DNA of 64,000 nucleotides from Leucocoprinus leucothites (lineage: Eukaryota > Basidiomycota > Agaricomycetes > Agaricales > Agaricaceae), in assembly GCA_013368445.1 (NCBI GenBank), contig JAACJO010000004.1:248001-312000 (forward strand), read 5' to 3'. The notes under the pieces are model-generated. The model made no database searches, was not told where the DNA came from, and worked only from the letters and a program-made list of their open reading frames with translations. A program made the position numbers and the translations under genes. Shown here in pieces: positions 1-12,112 of the stretch. Every line of letters begins with the position of its first letter. The first letter of the stretch is position 1.

Positions 1-518
1 TGACGCCCAAATTTCTCTCCCGTCCTCACTATAAGATCATGTCAGCCATTAGGAACCCGTTCCGCTGATGATCGAAAAGGAGAAGCCACTGACATAGTCT
101 AATGTCAATCGCCGTCGACATGAGCGCAGCCTTTTTCAGCCGCCGCTCGTATCCCCAATGATACAAAATCTTGGTGACATTCGGTGGCAACCTAGTACCG
201 CCTGTGATGTCCTGTAAACGAGACGAACGCTTTGAGTGGCGGTGTCCTCGGAGACTCTGAGACTCTCAGAGAGAGGCTGAACAGCATACCGGAGCGACTG
301 AATTCCTCGCCTCAAATACAAATACTTCATGCCCAGCTCTTCTAAACGCAATAGCGGAGGCAAGTCCACCAACATTGGCACCGATAATCAAAACTCGGAT
401 CGACGGTCGAGGGGAAGTTGGCGAAAGTGGTGATTGCTGCGTGTGACACAAATCCAAAAATGTCAATTGTCATGTAACAAAAGAATTGATTTACATCGGA
501 GGCGGACAGACTAACCAT
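1..518 (-). CDS. FAD-dependent monooxygenase, salicylate-hydroxylase-like (5' part only)
   Basis: The window edge cuts off most of this gene. Four exons are visible: 518-495, 436-290, 211-94 and 28-1, with GT-AG introns of 58, 78 and 65 bp whose phases agree. After a short N-terminus there is a Rossmann dinucleotide-binding motif, VLIIGANVGGLASAIAFRRA, followed by the acidic end of the second strand (FVFEA). The next exon has the block RLPPNVTKILYHWG, which in this family follows the FAD-binding fold. Such enzymes insert oxygen into aromatic or other ring substrates using NAD(P)H and FAD. The substrate cannot be told. The motif reads GxNxGG rather than GxGxxG, with Asn for the second Gly, as in some fungal members. 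The start ATG at 518 was chosen because the frame beginning at 466 has only a TTG and a stop just upstream, whereas a 24-nt first exon gives a clean ATG. Confidence 0.78.
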
Positions 519-915
519 GGCGGATGAAAGTAAAGGGGGAAAGGGGGAGCGGGGGGGAGGAGATGCGGTAGATGACGGGGAAAAGTGAGGCAGAGGAGAA
601 CTATATATGCGCTGAAGGTTCTCGTTAGGGCTGCTGGAGGATGGACGTTCTAAGCGAGAAGCAATTGGCAACTTGTCACAACGCCAGCCCAGGGACACCG
701 CAGATTCCGATCTCTTCTCTACACGTGCAGATCTAAATCGGCTCTTTCCAGATCCCTTCCTTGCCAATTCAGTTTTGGCTTTATCCCACCAACACTCTCA
801 CACTCTCATTTCAATAAGTATGTATTGTACATACATCTCAGTCCGCTCCAACGATAGGGTAGTAAATGTCTCCTTGTGCCTAGCTCTAGCAATTTCTGCG
901 CGAATGAACAGCTCA
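519..915. other. Intergenic, upstream of the monooxygenase
   Basis: This gap lies between the monooxygenase start and the 3' end of the GUP1-like gene. A G-rich/A-rich stretch near 540-600 is probably the 5' UTR or promoter of the monooxygenase. I see no gene. Confidence 0.4.
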
Positions 916-3900
916 TCAGCAACGACGATGAATACCTCGTCGAAGCTCTTCTTCGCTGTTATGGATATAGGGTCATCTCAAGAAAGCTCTTGAGACAAAG
1001 AGCAATACGCACCGATATTCAAACATAATCTGCACACCCACAAATAGGCAAGCCACCGCTCCCACGAAAAACTTCCAGCCTAAACAGCCCCAAAAACGAG
1101 CAAGCATATGTGCGAGGAAGCGATACATTCGCCGAGAACGAATCCACATCAGAAACCAGAGAAAATACCCCCAGAATCCCCAGGGAGATGAACCGCCCAC
1201 CAAACCAAATAAATAAATCGAAAAAGGAAAGGAGAATGAATAATAATCAGTAACCCATGATAACGAACCGAGGAGAGATACGAGATTCAAAGCAAACGGC
1301 CGACTAACCTTGCGCAGTTCCAGCCAACTCACCCACAAACACCTTCAACCCCTCCGTACCAATCACGAACCCAACCAAATTAGCTCCCATCATCATCAAT
1401 ACATTCCCCACAGCGCCAAGTGCAGCTAAATGTCTATACCACGTTGTATGCCCATACTAAACACAAAAGACACAATCACCATCGCGTCAGAACAGTCATG
1501 AATGAAGAGAGAAACGGCGGCCGAGACGAAGATGCGTTTGTTAATACGGTCAGGTGGGTTCGCGCGAAAACCAATAACCGACATCGACCGGGTCCGATAA
1601 AGCGTCAGTCGTTTCAAGTCAGCCGCATTCAGTTCGCCGCTTGACGCCCACAGAAAAGAAGCCGGCGGGGATTCAAAAATATAAACAACGAAGCACAAAA
1701 CAAGTAAAGCCTCGGTGTGTCATCCCAAATCAACACGACAGAGGTCTCGGCAAAGCAAAAAAAAGACAAGAAATCCAAAGAAAACTGCGTTGAGCGGTAA
1801 AGGGACTGATAGAAGCCCACCGCATAACGACAACGATAACGACAGAGCACAAGAGGGAAGAAACGAGAATGCTTTTGGGAAGTGTACGTATGATGCGGGG
1901 AACATCTCTCTACCTCAACATCAGAACATTGCGGATGGTCCATTCCCCCTCCTCCTCGGAGGTTTGATATTCAAAACATCCCATCTAACCCAAAAAAATC
2001 ATTCTCGAGACACTAACGTCCCAAGTGTCGGGCAAGACACGGAAATAGCTCCAAGACGAAGAGCTTCCACGACTTCCACCCCCATGTGGCTAAATGGGCA
2101 AAGCGAAGCTGCGAGGATGATCAAAGGGTCTCATTTACCCACGCCGACCCGAACCCGCACCCGCACAACCGAAGAGAAAGAGAAGTTTTTAAAAAATGGG
2201 GTATGCGGGATTGTGCTGGTTTCGGTAAGGGATGGGGTGAAGGATAAATAATAATTAAAAGGGGGGATAGAAAAGGGTCAAGGAAAAAGGGACAGTAAAA
2301 AACTCCACACGCACCTTGGACGAAGGGACAATCCATCGTGCGACCAACTCTGGCATGATGAATAAGCTGACGAGCCATCCCCAAGCGAGCAACCTAAACG
2401 TCAGATCATGCCAAAGCGCAACGAACGAAAATACCAATAAGGTATTGACGATCATTCGCTTCGTTCCCCCAAGGGGAACGTAAATGTACCTGCAACCACA
2501 AAAATGTCAGCACATGGTCGCATCCAGCACTTCCCACTATTTTACGAAAGGGAAAGCTTAAGAGAGAGAGAAGACAGAAAACAGAATTCAATAAAAGAAT
2601 CCAAAAAATGTAGGCATCTCGAAGAGACTTCTGGATCAATGCACCAAAATTAGGCAAAGTATAAAAAAAATGAACCATAATAAAAATGGACATCCCTCGG
2701 CAAGGAGGTTAAGAAGACCCAAACGCTGATTCGAAGAAAAGACGAATTTAGGCGTAATCAAGAAAGAAGTCGTGCAAACTCATTGCCTCCGTTGTTCTTG
2801 TAGGGGCAAGGTAACCACGATATGTCTTCCATGTCTACCACCTGATTCGCGGGAAGTAAGGAAGTACCACCACACAACCCCAATACGACAGGCAAAATTT
2901 TCCTCTGGCCCCGCACTTCAGCCATGCTGGGCCTTGCGCAGATCCAAAACAAGGGGCAAAAGCGGAGCCGAACGAGAGCGAACCAATCCCCGGAATCAGA
3001 TGCGACCGCGGGGGAATATGACGAACGAACGAAGAATCAAAGCGAAAAATTTCGGGGCACGAGTCATAGAAGAACCCGAAACACGCACCGAACAATCCAC
3101 AGATTATAACTTCTATGCCAACTCCTCCAAAATCCGAGGGTCGAGTAGTTATTCGCCATACATCTCACCATATTCTCAGGCGGATCAACTCCATCCAAAA
3201 GCGCCCATAAGCGGAAAAATCGCCACGGTATCAAGAGCTAAGTAGACGGAAATTGAAGCCAATGTTAGTTAACTTTCTGTTGATAACTTTTTGCATCAGA
3301 CGAAGATAAGGAAATCCAAAATCAAGAGGTAAAAAGAGTGTGAGTTGGATAACGGCACGCTTAGTCAAAAGCTTGCTTGACAAGGAACAAAGGGATAAGG
3401 CAATAGGCTGAATCGGCATGGCCGGGAACATGATTAATGAAAGAAAAGTTATAGACGCCTACCAATAGGCTCAAAATCACGCACGGAGCGTGACAAAGAG
3501 AACAAGACCAATATGTGTGCGATCAGGAATAGCAACGAATCATCAACCGAGCTTTAATGGGAGCATCTCGTGGAGAGAGAAGCTGAAGCTCGAAGCCGAG
3601 AATGGAGAAGAAGGCAAACACTCCCGTTCATCCGGTGGAGAACGAATAGGCATACTCTCGCCGATGGAAAAGTATCAAGAAAACTGTCGCCAGGGGTTGC
3701 CAACCATGCTCTACTCCATCACCACCGCAACCGATCCATCCATCCAGCATGCATCAAAGCTCAATATGAAGAGACCCGAAACTCAAAGGGAACACGCAAG
3801 AATTGAATCGAATCAAGGTACAAACTCAGAAAGGCACTCACCTTCAGCCACACAATGATCAAATTCCAAAACCCGACCATACTAATCTGCGCAGGTGTAT

Positions 3901-5378
3901 ACCCCACCCACGCCTTCCGATCCTTAATCGCAACAACATACATGAAGTGTAGAATACACTCCATAGTAAGTAGAGAGCATAGAAACCGAATGGTATATCC
4001 CTTTATCGGCGTTGACGCCGGTGGTTGCTTATTGGGGTATCGGTGCTATAATGAGATATAAGCATACAAGAATCGGGTACTTGGCGATGAATATCAGAAA
4101 GATATGTACCTGCCACATAAAGTCATTGAACGTCATGATTGGCCCTGCGAGGTATAGAGGTGGGTATAGAGCGTAGGCTACGAAATTGGAGAAAGAGTAG
4201 ATTGAATCTGGATGTGAGAGGGCCTGTCGTTGTTTTTCTGATAGTTCCTTGACTCCTTCCAAGTCCTGAAAAATGACGGGGGTCATGAGCATTTCAAGGA
4301 ACGACGCGTTAGACACTTGTTGACGCGACGTACGTCCAAATCTTTCCCTTTCTTGTTACAAGCCCAGTAATAATCCATCGTGAACGAAACGAGACGCAAC
4401 ATTGTGATATTGAAACTGATGTACCAGCGGTGATAGAGTCCGGCGTGGTCATCCTGCAAGGATGTCGGACCGATATATTAGAAGACAATTGTTGGACATA
4501 CAAAAAGGACAACGTACCAGCCACGCGAGTCCTTCAAACCACTGGCCTAGCTTCCATCCTTCAAATACTTCATTACCGAAAAGTACGGCACCATTGAAGA
4601 CCCAAGTCATGATTATACTCGATCTTGATCCTCTCAAGCGCTTAGCTAAGAGATAGTTGATGAAGAGGATCAGAACGATCTTGAGCACATTTATGCCGTG
4701 TAGAATTGTCACAGTGATCAACGAGAAGATGAGGTTGAACATCAGGGACGAAGGTGTGTTGAACCTCCTCGCGCGTGATGTCAAGGACGGAGAGTCCGGG
4801 GAAAGAGAGGACGCGATGTATTTGACCAAGAGGTGGAGAAGAATTGCAACGCTCAGAACTGGGATATTGTTTCGGAATGTACGGTACTGTGCATCGCTAT
4901 TGTCCTGTCGCAGAACGTCAGGCAAGAGGTCATTGAGTTTAGACTCTATACTCACCACTAGACGACCGGGGATCCAGCCGTCTTCAAGCTTGTTCCGATA
5001 GAATGGAAAGTTAGGGTGAAGTGCTAGGGTGGTATAGTGTCAAATTTTATCAAAGCTTCACGAGAAAAACAAAAAAGGCGTACGAGAACTCAAAGAAACT
5101 GGAATCCAAATCATGATCGGCACTACAACCAGAAAAACAGCGTAATAAAGCTTGAATTCAAGCGTCCCCCAACGCGACGGTGCCGGTTGTTTCCCGTTCG
5201 TTTGTGAAGAAAGAGAGTGCCGAACAGAAGAAGGAATGTTGACAGTGAGGTCTGTTATGTTAATACCACCATGGGTGGTCGAGTGCTGTGTTGGTGTGCC
5301 CATATCTTTCGAAAAATCTGGACTGAGGGGGGTATGTGTTGGTAGGAGCGGTATTTGAGTTTCCTCTTCAGTATTCAT
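916..5378 (-). CDS. GUP1: GUP1-type membrane-bound O-acyltransferase (MBOAT)
   Basis: Eleven exons join in frame into 602 residues: 5378-5084, 5023-4956, 4904-4518, 4453-4334, 4265-4110, 4045-3842, 3237-3089, 2489-2315, 1456-1309, 1079-1013 and 955-916. The polytopic protein carries the family landmarks: a hydrophobic segment near residues 75-97, [11 protein letters not shown], the [10 protein letters not shown] stretch, [15 protein letters not shown] followed by [12 protein letters not shown], then [17 protein letters not shown] with the MBOAT active-site His, and the C-terminal FEYREEELRRG. In yeast Gup1 is an ER acyltransferase that remodels GPI-anchor lipids (O-acylation with C26). The homologue is HHAT/HHATL. 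The three introns after exons 6, 7 and 8 are 604, 599 and 858 bp, over ten times the local norm of about 55 bp, and another is 229 bp. Length and motifs are otherwise complete. It shares the upstream divergent gap with a wax-synthase-like gene. Confidence 0.93.
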
Positions 5379-5701
5379 GCCAGTAGGAGGCGTTCATGGA
5401 CAAGACCGCTGTCGTTGCCGTTGGCGATGACCGACAAATGCCAGGAAAAGTAGCGCTGTGACGCGAACATTCGTGACCATTCTATTTTCGAATGTCACCC
5501 ATTTGTTCGGCACAAGTTCGGCAGCGAAAATGCACCCGATTTTTCGTTCTCTGCATTCTAATTTCTGAGCGGCTACCAGCTTCATCATCGAGCAGGCACG
5601 GAGGTAACCACAATGTCTACAACTTTTGCATTTCATGCATACCTATTCGAAACTTTGCGCTACATTGCGAACTACCTCCGGATTACCGCCCGTGATCATG
5701 C
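5379..5701. promoter_or_regulatory. Divergent promoter between GUP1-like and wax-synthase-like gene 1
   Basis: These 323 bp separate two divergent start codons, so both promoters must lie here. I see no clear TATA element or other recognisable site. Confidence 0.5.
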
Positions 5702-7099
5702 ATGTCGTACGACGCGTTGATGCCCCTTGAGCTCACAAAACGCCTTCAACTCTCAACTCCCATGTCAGAGCCGCGCCCAGCGTTCTCTGTACCGCTATTT
5801 GCGGCCTTCCAGGCGCTCATGGTGCTAGGCTATGCGGTACAGCCACACCGGTACCGACCACTCATCTTCATCCCTATCGCCAGCATCTCCTACTACTTGA
5901 TCTTCCACACGGATGCTGGAGTCGCGGGGTTCGGGATAGGCGATGGGATTGCCGCTCAGACTCTCTACGCTTTTGAATGCCTTGTGCTAATGGACGTTCA
6001 GAAAAGTCTATATCGTATCGGTGAAAAGCCTGGACAAATCGAAACCACATCTTTCTCCAAGCGCCTGTCTTGGAGCTGGCATCTGTACAATAGTCCGCGC
6101 GGTGTTCGTTGGGCGCACGAGATATCTCATATACCTAAGAATACTCCTGCGCTTGATGCACCGGAGGGCAAGAAGGCCTTCATCCTATCCCGCATTCTCA
6201 CCACTTGTTCCTGTGTTGCCTTACAAGGGGTCCTTTTCGTCATCAACAGTGCGAATCCAGCATTGGTTCCTGGTGCACCACGACTAATTAATCAGTCGCT
6301 GTACATTAGGATACTCAGCCTTGCTGGTCTGGCTATTCCGGCATACGCACAAATCAACGTGCTCCACTGCTTGACAAGTATTATTTGCGTCGCAGCTGGA
6401 TTCTCGGAACCTGTAGATTGGCCACCTCTGTTTGGCTCGCCTGCTCTTATGTACTCTGTACAAAGTTTTTGGAGGTGAGCAACGCTACCAATCAATAGTA
6501 GGAGTTCAGCCACTCACCACAAACAACCACAGAAATGTCTGGCACCAGATGTTGCGTAGGGTGAGCTATTCCTCTCACTTAAAAATGATATTCGCTCTTA
6601 CTGAACGCTCTCTCTCCATCAGCCTGTTCTCACCATCTCCAATCTCATCCTCCACACCCTCCTCCGTCTTCCCCGCCCCTCCTTAAAATCAAAACCCAAC
6701 TATTTCACCCAACTCATCGGTCTCCTCAAACTCCACACTGCATTCCTCATCTCCGCCTGTGTACACTTTACTGGCGAATACATGATGCAGGGATACCCCA
6801 GCTTTGGAGCTTTCAAGTTCTTTGCCCTACAGTCTTGGGCAATCACCTTCGAGATTATTGTAAAATATCTCATCACTGGATCGACTCGGACTCAGACTCA
6901 GAGCGGCGATGGTAACAAGAGTAAAGGGGCAAAGAGTGTGATATGGAGAATATTGGGTTATGCTTGGGTCATCTCGTGGTTTGTTGCTGTCGCACATCAT
7001 ATGCAGCAGCCCATGATTGATGCGGGAATATTTGTCGGATTGGAGGATTCAGAATTGACGAGGAGAGTCGGGAAGTGGTTGGCTTTGGAAGTGATTTAA
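5702..7099 (+). CDS. Wax-synthase-like acyltransferase (MBOAT_2), copy 1
   Basis: Three exons (5702-6474, 6533-6560, 6623-7099) give 425 residues. The middle exon is only 28 nt and encodes the NVWHQMLRR segment, whose His is the likely catalytic residue. Just before it is the family block WPPLFGSPALMYSVQSFWR. Several hydrophobic segments are visible: near the N-terminus (FAAFQALMVLGYAV), around HRYRPLIFIPIASISYYLI, and in the last third (LISACVHFTGEYMMQGY). Fungal members of this family acylate alcohols, sterols or terpenoid natural products in the ER; the substrate here is unknown. The start at 5702 gives the longest frame, and the in-frame Met at 5720 is an alternative. It is followed head-to-tail by a paralogue with the same exon structure. 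Confidence 0.85.
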
Positions 7100-7502
7100 G
7101 AGGAAGTAAAGCGGCTTAATTTTAATATATTCTTCATATTCCACACTTGTGTGTGCTTAAGTAGGCGTACAGTAGCAACCCAGTAGTATCCAAAGTAGCT
7201 GAGAGCGGGCCGAAGGTGTATGACGTCACGAGGACACTTGTACCGATCGGCAAAGTTCAAATCAACAGGCTTTGTTTCCGAACAAAAATAAACATGACAT
7301 ACTGGACTAACCCCTCCACCCAAGTCTCCACAAAACAAGCTGCATTTCCTTGAGCAACTTAATTAAAGATCACAAAATACAATACTCCCGTTACGAGATG
7401 AAGCGCTATTACCTGATTACATACCGCTCAGCGTGACATGCCAGCGAGAACCCCCGCAGTCACTCTTACATTCGCCCGTCCTGAGTTCTCCTCAAGTTCT
7501 CC
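7100..7502. other. Intergenic between the two wax-synthase-like genes
   Basis: This is the 3' region of copy 1 and the promoter of copy 2. No gene or clear element is seen. Confidence 0.4.
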
Positions 7503-8973
7503 ATGGCGGTCACTCCGGAAACAACCCGCTCACCTTTCCCAATACCTCTTTTCATCCTCCTAGAAAGCCTCATACTCCTCGGGTACGCCCTCCGCCCATC
7601 ATGGTACCGCCCACTCCTCTTCATCCCAATCCCTTTCATCGTCTACCACCTCGTATTCCACACCACAACCGGCACAATCGCAGATGTTGGACTAGGCAGC
7701 ACCCTCGTCATTCACTTCTTCTTCGCATTTGATAGACTCGTCTTAACCGACATCCAAAAAACGTTCCACCGCATTGGAGAAAAGCCTGGAGAGATTACCT
7801 CTGCGTCTTTCCTCGACCGATTGGCGTGGAGCCTCCATCTACATTGTAGCCCTCGTGGTGTTGGTTGGAATTTCGAAGTACCTCATATTCCTAAAAATCC
7901 ACCCTCACCCGATGGACCCGGAAAAAGAAAGGCATATGTGGTGTCGCGCTTGGGCACGGTGTTAATTTGTGCGGCAGTACAAGGGGCATCCATGATCATC
8001 AATTCTGCGAATCCGGCATTGGTTCCAGGAACTATACCGCTGCATAACCAGCCTCTGTATGTCAGAGTACTTAGCATATTGGGACTGGGTGCTCCTGGGC
8101 TCGCGTATTTGAACCTGCAGCATTGTGTTGTGGGCATTTTATTAGTCGGGTCGGGAATTTCTGAGCCTGAGGATTGGCCGCCTTTGTTCGGTTCGTTATC
8201 AGGAATGTACAGCGTGCAAAACTTTTGGAGGTGAGTTCGTAAACTCGGCTCGGTTTACTAGGATTCTGATTATACCATGCCATGTTTTCAATTTTATGGA
8301 TATTATATTTATTTTCGTATTTTATTTCAGAAATGTCTGGCACCAAATGCTTCGCCGAGTGAGTGGCCCCTTCCTCGATCTTTCCTTGATAGAACTTCCC
8401 CGCGTATCAATCGCTAAGTCATAATCGGAACAACACCACAACACACAACTTCCGATCACCTATCTATTCTCCATTTGTCACCGACGATCCTCAGAAACCC
8501 TGAACTAACCCAGTACTACTCTCCCCCAGATCTTCCTCTCAACGGCAAATTTCATCATTCACACCGTCCTCCGCTTTCCTCACGGTACATCCTCAAAATC
8601 TTCTCTCCCCATCGGTCTTCTCAAACTTCACACCGTCTTCCTCGTCTCCGGGATAATCCACTATGCCGGAGAATTTATGATGCTAGGGTATGGCGGAAAC
8701 GGTGCCCTGTTATTTTTCGTTGTTCAGGCTTGGGCAATTACCCTGGAAGTCGTGGTACGATATCTTATTACCGAGTCTACGCGTGCAAACGCAAGTGAGA
8801 AACCACCGACTGGGATACGGCGTCTACTCGGCTATGTATGGGTGTTCTGCTGGTTTGTGGCTGTTACGCCCCTGATTCAACAGCCGATGGTTGAGGCGGG
8901 CTTGTTCCTCGGCCATGAGAATTCAGCATTAGCACAAAAGGTCGGGAGGTGGTTGGGCCTAGATGTTATTTGA
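7503..8973 (+). CDS. Wax-synthase-like acyltransferase (MBOAT_2), copy 2
   Basis: Three exons (7503-8230, 8331-8358, 8530-8973) give 399 residues. The exon phases and the 28-nt middle exon match copy 1, so this is a tandem duplicate. Shared segments include IGEKPGEI, the NSANPALVPG block, the EDWPPLFGS block before the intron, the NVWHQMLRR exon, and HYAGEFMMLGYGG near the start of the last third. The two proteins differ mainly at the N-terminus and in the loop before the last membrane segments, which points to older divergence with retained function. No frameshift or lost motif is seen. The expected role is O-acylation of a lipid-like alcohol or terpenoid in the ER; the substrate is unknown. 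The surroundings do not show a biosynthetic cluster core enzyme. Confidence 0.85.
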
Positions 8974-10507
8974 GTAGGCAAATAACTGTCAGTGTTAGAT
9001 CATTTGCCTTTGTGCCACTATTCGTCAGAGTCTTTGTGGGAGTATTATTTACCCTTGTAACTATATCGGCTGCCACACATGTCAAGAAACCCTACTCTCG
9101 GACTCAGTATAACACCTTTCGCTCGACGTACTTGTTTTACTTCCGTGGTTAATGATAGTGCTCCAGTGTTTGATGCTCTTTTCGCTATTTTGGGAGTAAT
9201 TCTAGCGCTGCCCTTTAGCAAGGGTCAAGGCGTCGTGCCGTGCCGGCAGAAAAGCCGTTCTTTCAAAGCCCCACACACATCGGCAAGATTATGAACCCAC
9301 AAACCCTTGCACGCTTTCAAACTCAGCACACCCACATCGCACACAATTTTTTCACTGGCGAGCCTGTGAAGAAGAGAAGAAGCCCGATGATGGGGATTCG
9401 ATCTCACATGAAAGGAACACCCCTCACCATTGAAATTTCCCCAAAGTCAACGATCGAAGCATCGTAACCACAGTCGGGGACCTACAATACCAAATCATTG
9501 ACAATGGCTGGGTCAAGAGATCTCCGGAGGCGGAACACATGTTTAGGGGTCGCAGTGTATGGAATTTCGAGAAGCAACGACCTCAACGCTGGGCGTGCCG
9601 CTCGGAAGGTTTGTAGATAACAACCTACTAAATGGTTTAAAGATCGGAGTGTGACGCCGCATACTTGAGGGCATCTCGGAGAGGTTTGGGGATAAAGAAC
9701 TTCGCATCGGGTATAGTTTTTTCGGGGTCACTTGAAATATGCTCGTCCCGGAACTCCCGACTGGCCAATATGTATAGAGCATTTTTTATGTCCGACTATG
9801 AAGTATTAGAAGCCCACCCACACTTGTCAGAACATCGGTACCGTGCAGATCCATTCACGGCATACCCCACAGTTCTAGCAGGTTGTCAATATGTTGCTGA
9901 TGGAGAAAGTATCTTAAGTGGCCTGTGCTAAAATTAGAATGACATACTTCTTGTTTTATTTCGCAAGTTGAAGTTCCAGGGATAACCACGCTCCCCCGCC
10001 ACTCGGTACGATTAGCCGACGTCACGGTTGACAAGTGCTGCAGGTCTCGAGTAGGTCTTTGATAACCGGGAGAATGCGATATGTTCAAGAACAGAACAAA
10101 GCCCCCCGGCCTCTCTCGGCCCTCAGGCTGATCATAAATGAGAGATCCAGAGAGACGGGGGATCAAGCGCTAGAGACACAATGCACTTGTTACTCGCTCG
10201 TCGTCCCCTGCCAGTAACATTATATGAGGAGAGCATTAGAGGGGGTTAGTTGCACTTCCGTCAACGCTAGAGCAAAGAGATACAGCATAACGAAAGTCCA
10301 CATCCTTGATTGACCGTTTGGTGATCTCGGACAATGACTCTAAGAGCGAAAAGCACTTCAAAGAAATCACAACACCGTCATCGATGCTGGGATCTCAAAT
10401 GAGTAGTGCCATTAAGTGGTGATTGCGAAGCTGAAGTGATGGTGTAGCAAGATTCCCCAGACTACCTATCACGAAAACCCCAACCACCTCATTCATCGCG
10501 TCTTTAA
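8974..10507. other. Gene-free stretch
   Basis: About 1.5 kb was read on both strands. Only short unsupported frames are present, none with recognisable motifs or plausible splice partners. I see nothing definite here. Confidence 0.4.
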
Positions 10508-11690
10508 ATGTCACAGCCAACAGCCGAGCAGTGCATACTGCCGGATACGCCGAACAATAATGCAAACCTTGACCAAGGAGTCTGGGCCTATATTGACCCA
10601 TCTCTGCCGCTTCAGACCACATTATGGCAGGAGGTCAACTTCCGATCGCGGACTATGCAAATTGCTATTCCGTCCTTTACAGCTATTCCATAGCCAAAGG
10701 ACAACATCGTGGAGATAGAATCGGTACGTTACGCTCTCCCAACGCCCTTCGAAGGCTGCTCATAATGATCATTAACCACCCAAGGCGATACATGCTTATA
10801 CCTGGCAGAACGCTAAGACTTATCTCGTTCAGCATTTGCAGCCCATGATGCAGGTCCGTCCATCAATACACCTCTCTTCCTCGTGTAGCATGACTGATGT
10901 ACTAATATGTCCACAGAAATCGGACACGCTGCAAGATACGGAATTTCTACGACACTACGCCACAGAATGGGACCTGTACACAGATCGTGTGCATTATTAC
11001 CTCAGTCGAATTTTTGCCTACGTGAATAGGTATCGGTCAAAGGAGTTCTGTCCAGTGAACATAGTGCGTTAACAAGTCATCGTATCACTTTTGTTCTAAC
11101 ATTCTGTGCGTTCGTTGAACTCTATCAGCTCGCTTTGGTTCAATGGAGGGACTCCCACTTCCTAAGACACATTCAGAAAAGTAACCAAAGACTTACCCTT
11201 GACATCCTCCACCAGCTCACTCTGGAACGTAACGGCGAGAAAATCGACGAATATCTTATAAAGAAGGTCTTGGTTTCTTTCACTCCCTTGGTGACTTTGA
11301 AGATCCCGAACAAAAGCTACTGGTGGTTTACCGTGAGCACTTCGAGTCAGGGTTCCCTCAATTCATCGAAGATCGCTATCTCGCCAAGCCCACGGCTCTG
11401 TGGGCTGAAAACCATGTTGGTGACTATATCAGAAAAGCATCTGCGCTGCTCAGAGAAGAAGAGGCGCAGGTCAAGGGATATATCCCTCCACAAGCTCGAG
11501 ATGTCACACGAAGAAGTGTGAAGATGTACTCTTTCGTGCTCATGCTGACACGATCAAGGAAACATATCTGTCTTTAACTGGGCGCGCGACTGACTGGGAG
11601 CTTCAGTGCGTATGGGTTATCGTGCGGGGGTGTTTGGGCTGGAAGCCTGGGGTCTGGCCAGAATCATCTGTTGCACTCTAAGTAGGAAGG
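10508..11690 (+). pseudogene. Truncated, frameshifted cullin (CUL1/Cdc53-like) remnant
   Basis: Cullin N-terminal repeat sequence is recognisable in pieces: DHIMAGGQLPIADYANCYSV (frame near 10610-10700), TYLVQHLQPMMQ, LRHYATEWDLYT, LALVQWRDSHF with RNGEKIDEYLIKK, VYREHFESGFPQF, ALWAENHVGDYIRKA, and CEDVLFRAHADTIKE. The pieces are joined partly by plausible introns (near 10856 and 11065) but also by uncorrectable frame changes: between VWAYIDPS and DHIM near 10600, after LIKKV near 11265, and near 11515. The remnant ends in a degenerate RMGYRAG stretch near 11650. The C-terminal cullin-homology domain, which binds RBX1 and is neddylated, is absent. A working cullin is the scaffold of SCF ubiquitin ligases; this copy cannot be. 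The intact gene presumably lies elsewhere in the genome. Confidence 0.8.
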
Positions 11691-12112
11691 AGAGAACGTA
11701 CTCTTGTAATGCTTACGCGCTCTTAAGTTATTCTAGTCGAATTAAATTTGGTCCAAGAAAATCGTTGCTGTGGCCGGCGTTCACGTTGGAATTCGATGAA
11801 TTCGTGATAAGCACTATGAAAACAAGATGATGTTACTGGTCGTAAGGGTCGTGAGATATAATGTTACAATGAGTGAGACGAATCAGATGTGAAAGTGGCT
11901 TATACAAAGGACAGACTGCTCGAAGAAGATGGAATGAGGATGATAAGTCCACAAGGAAATTCCAATTCCAAGAAATACTGAAAAAGCAGATAGAGCAAGA
12001 AGCATTGTTCTATCAAAACAAAAAAAAAGAGAGAACAAAAAACAAGAGGTAAGAAAACGAGCCATATGGATGAATAGATAAGTTAAGATGGAGAGAATCA
12101 GGAAGGTGGATA
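11691..12112. other. Intergenic, 3' flank of the arrestin-like gene
   Basis: This stretch is A-rich on the plus strand (T-rich in the direction of the arrestin-like gene) and includes a run of A near 12020. It probably holds the 3' UTR and polyadenylation region of that gene. No gene is seen. Confidence 0.4.

Noticed and set aside
2772..3245. 157-codon plus frame across GUP1 introns
   Set aside because: It runs antisense through a GUP1 exon and its long introns, and the exon on the other strand is strongly conserved.
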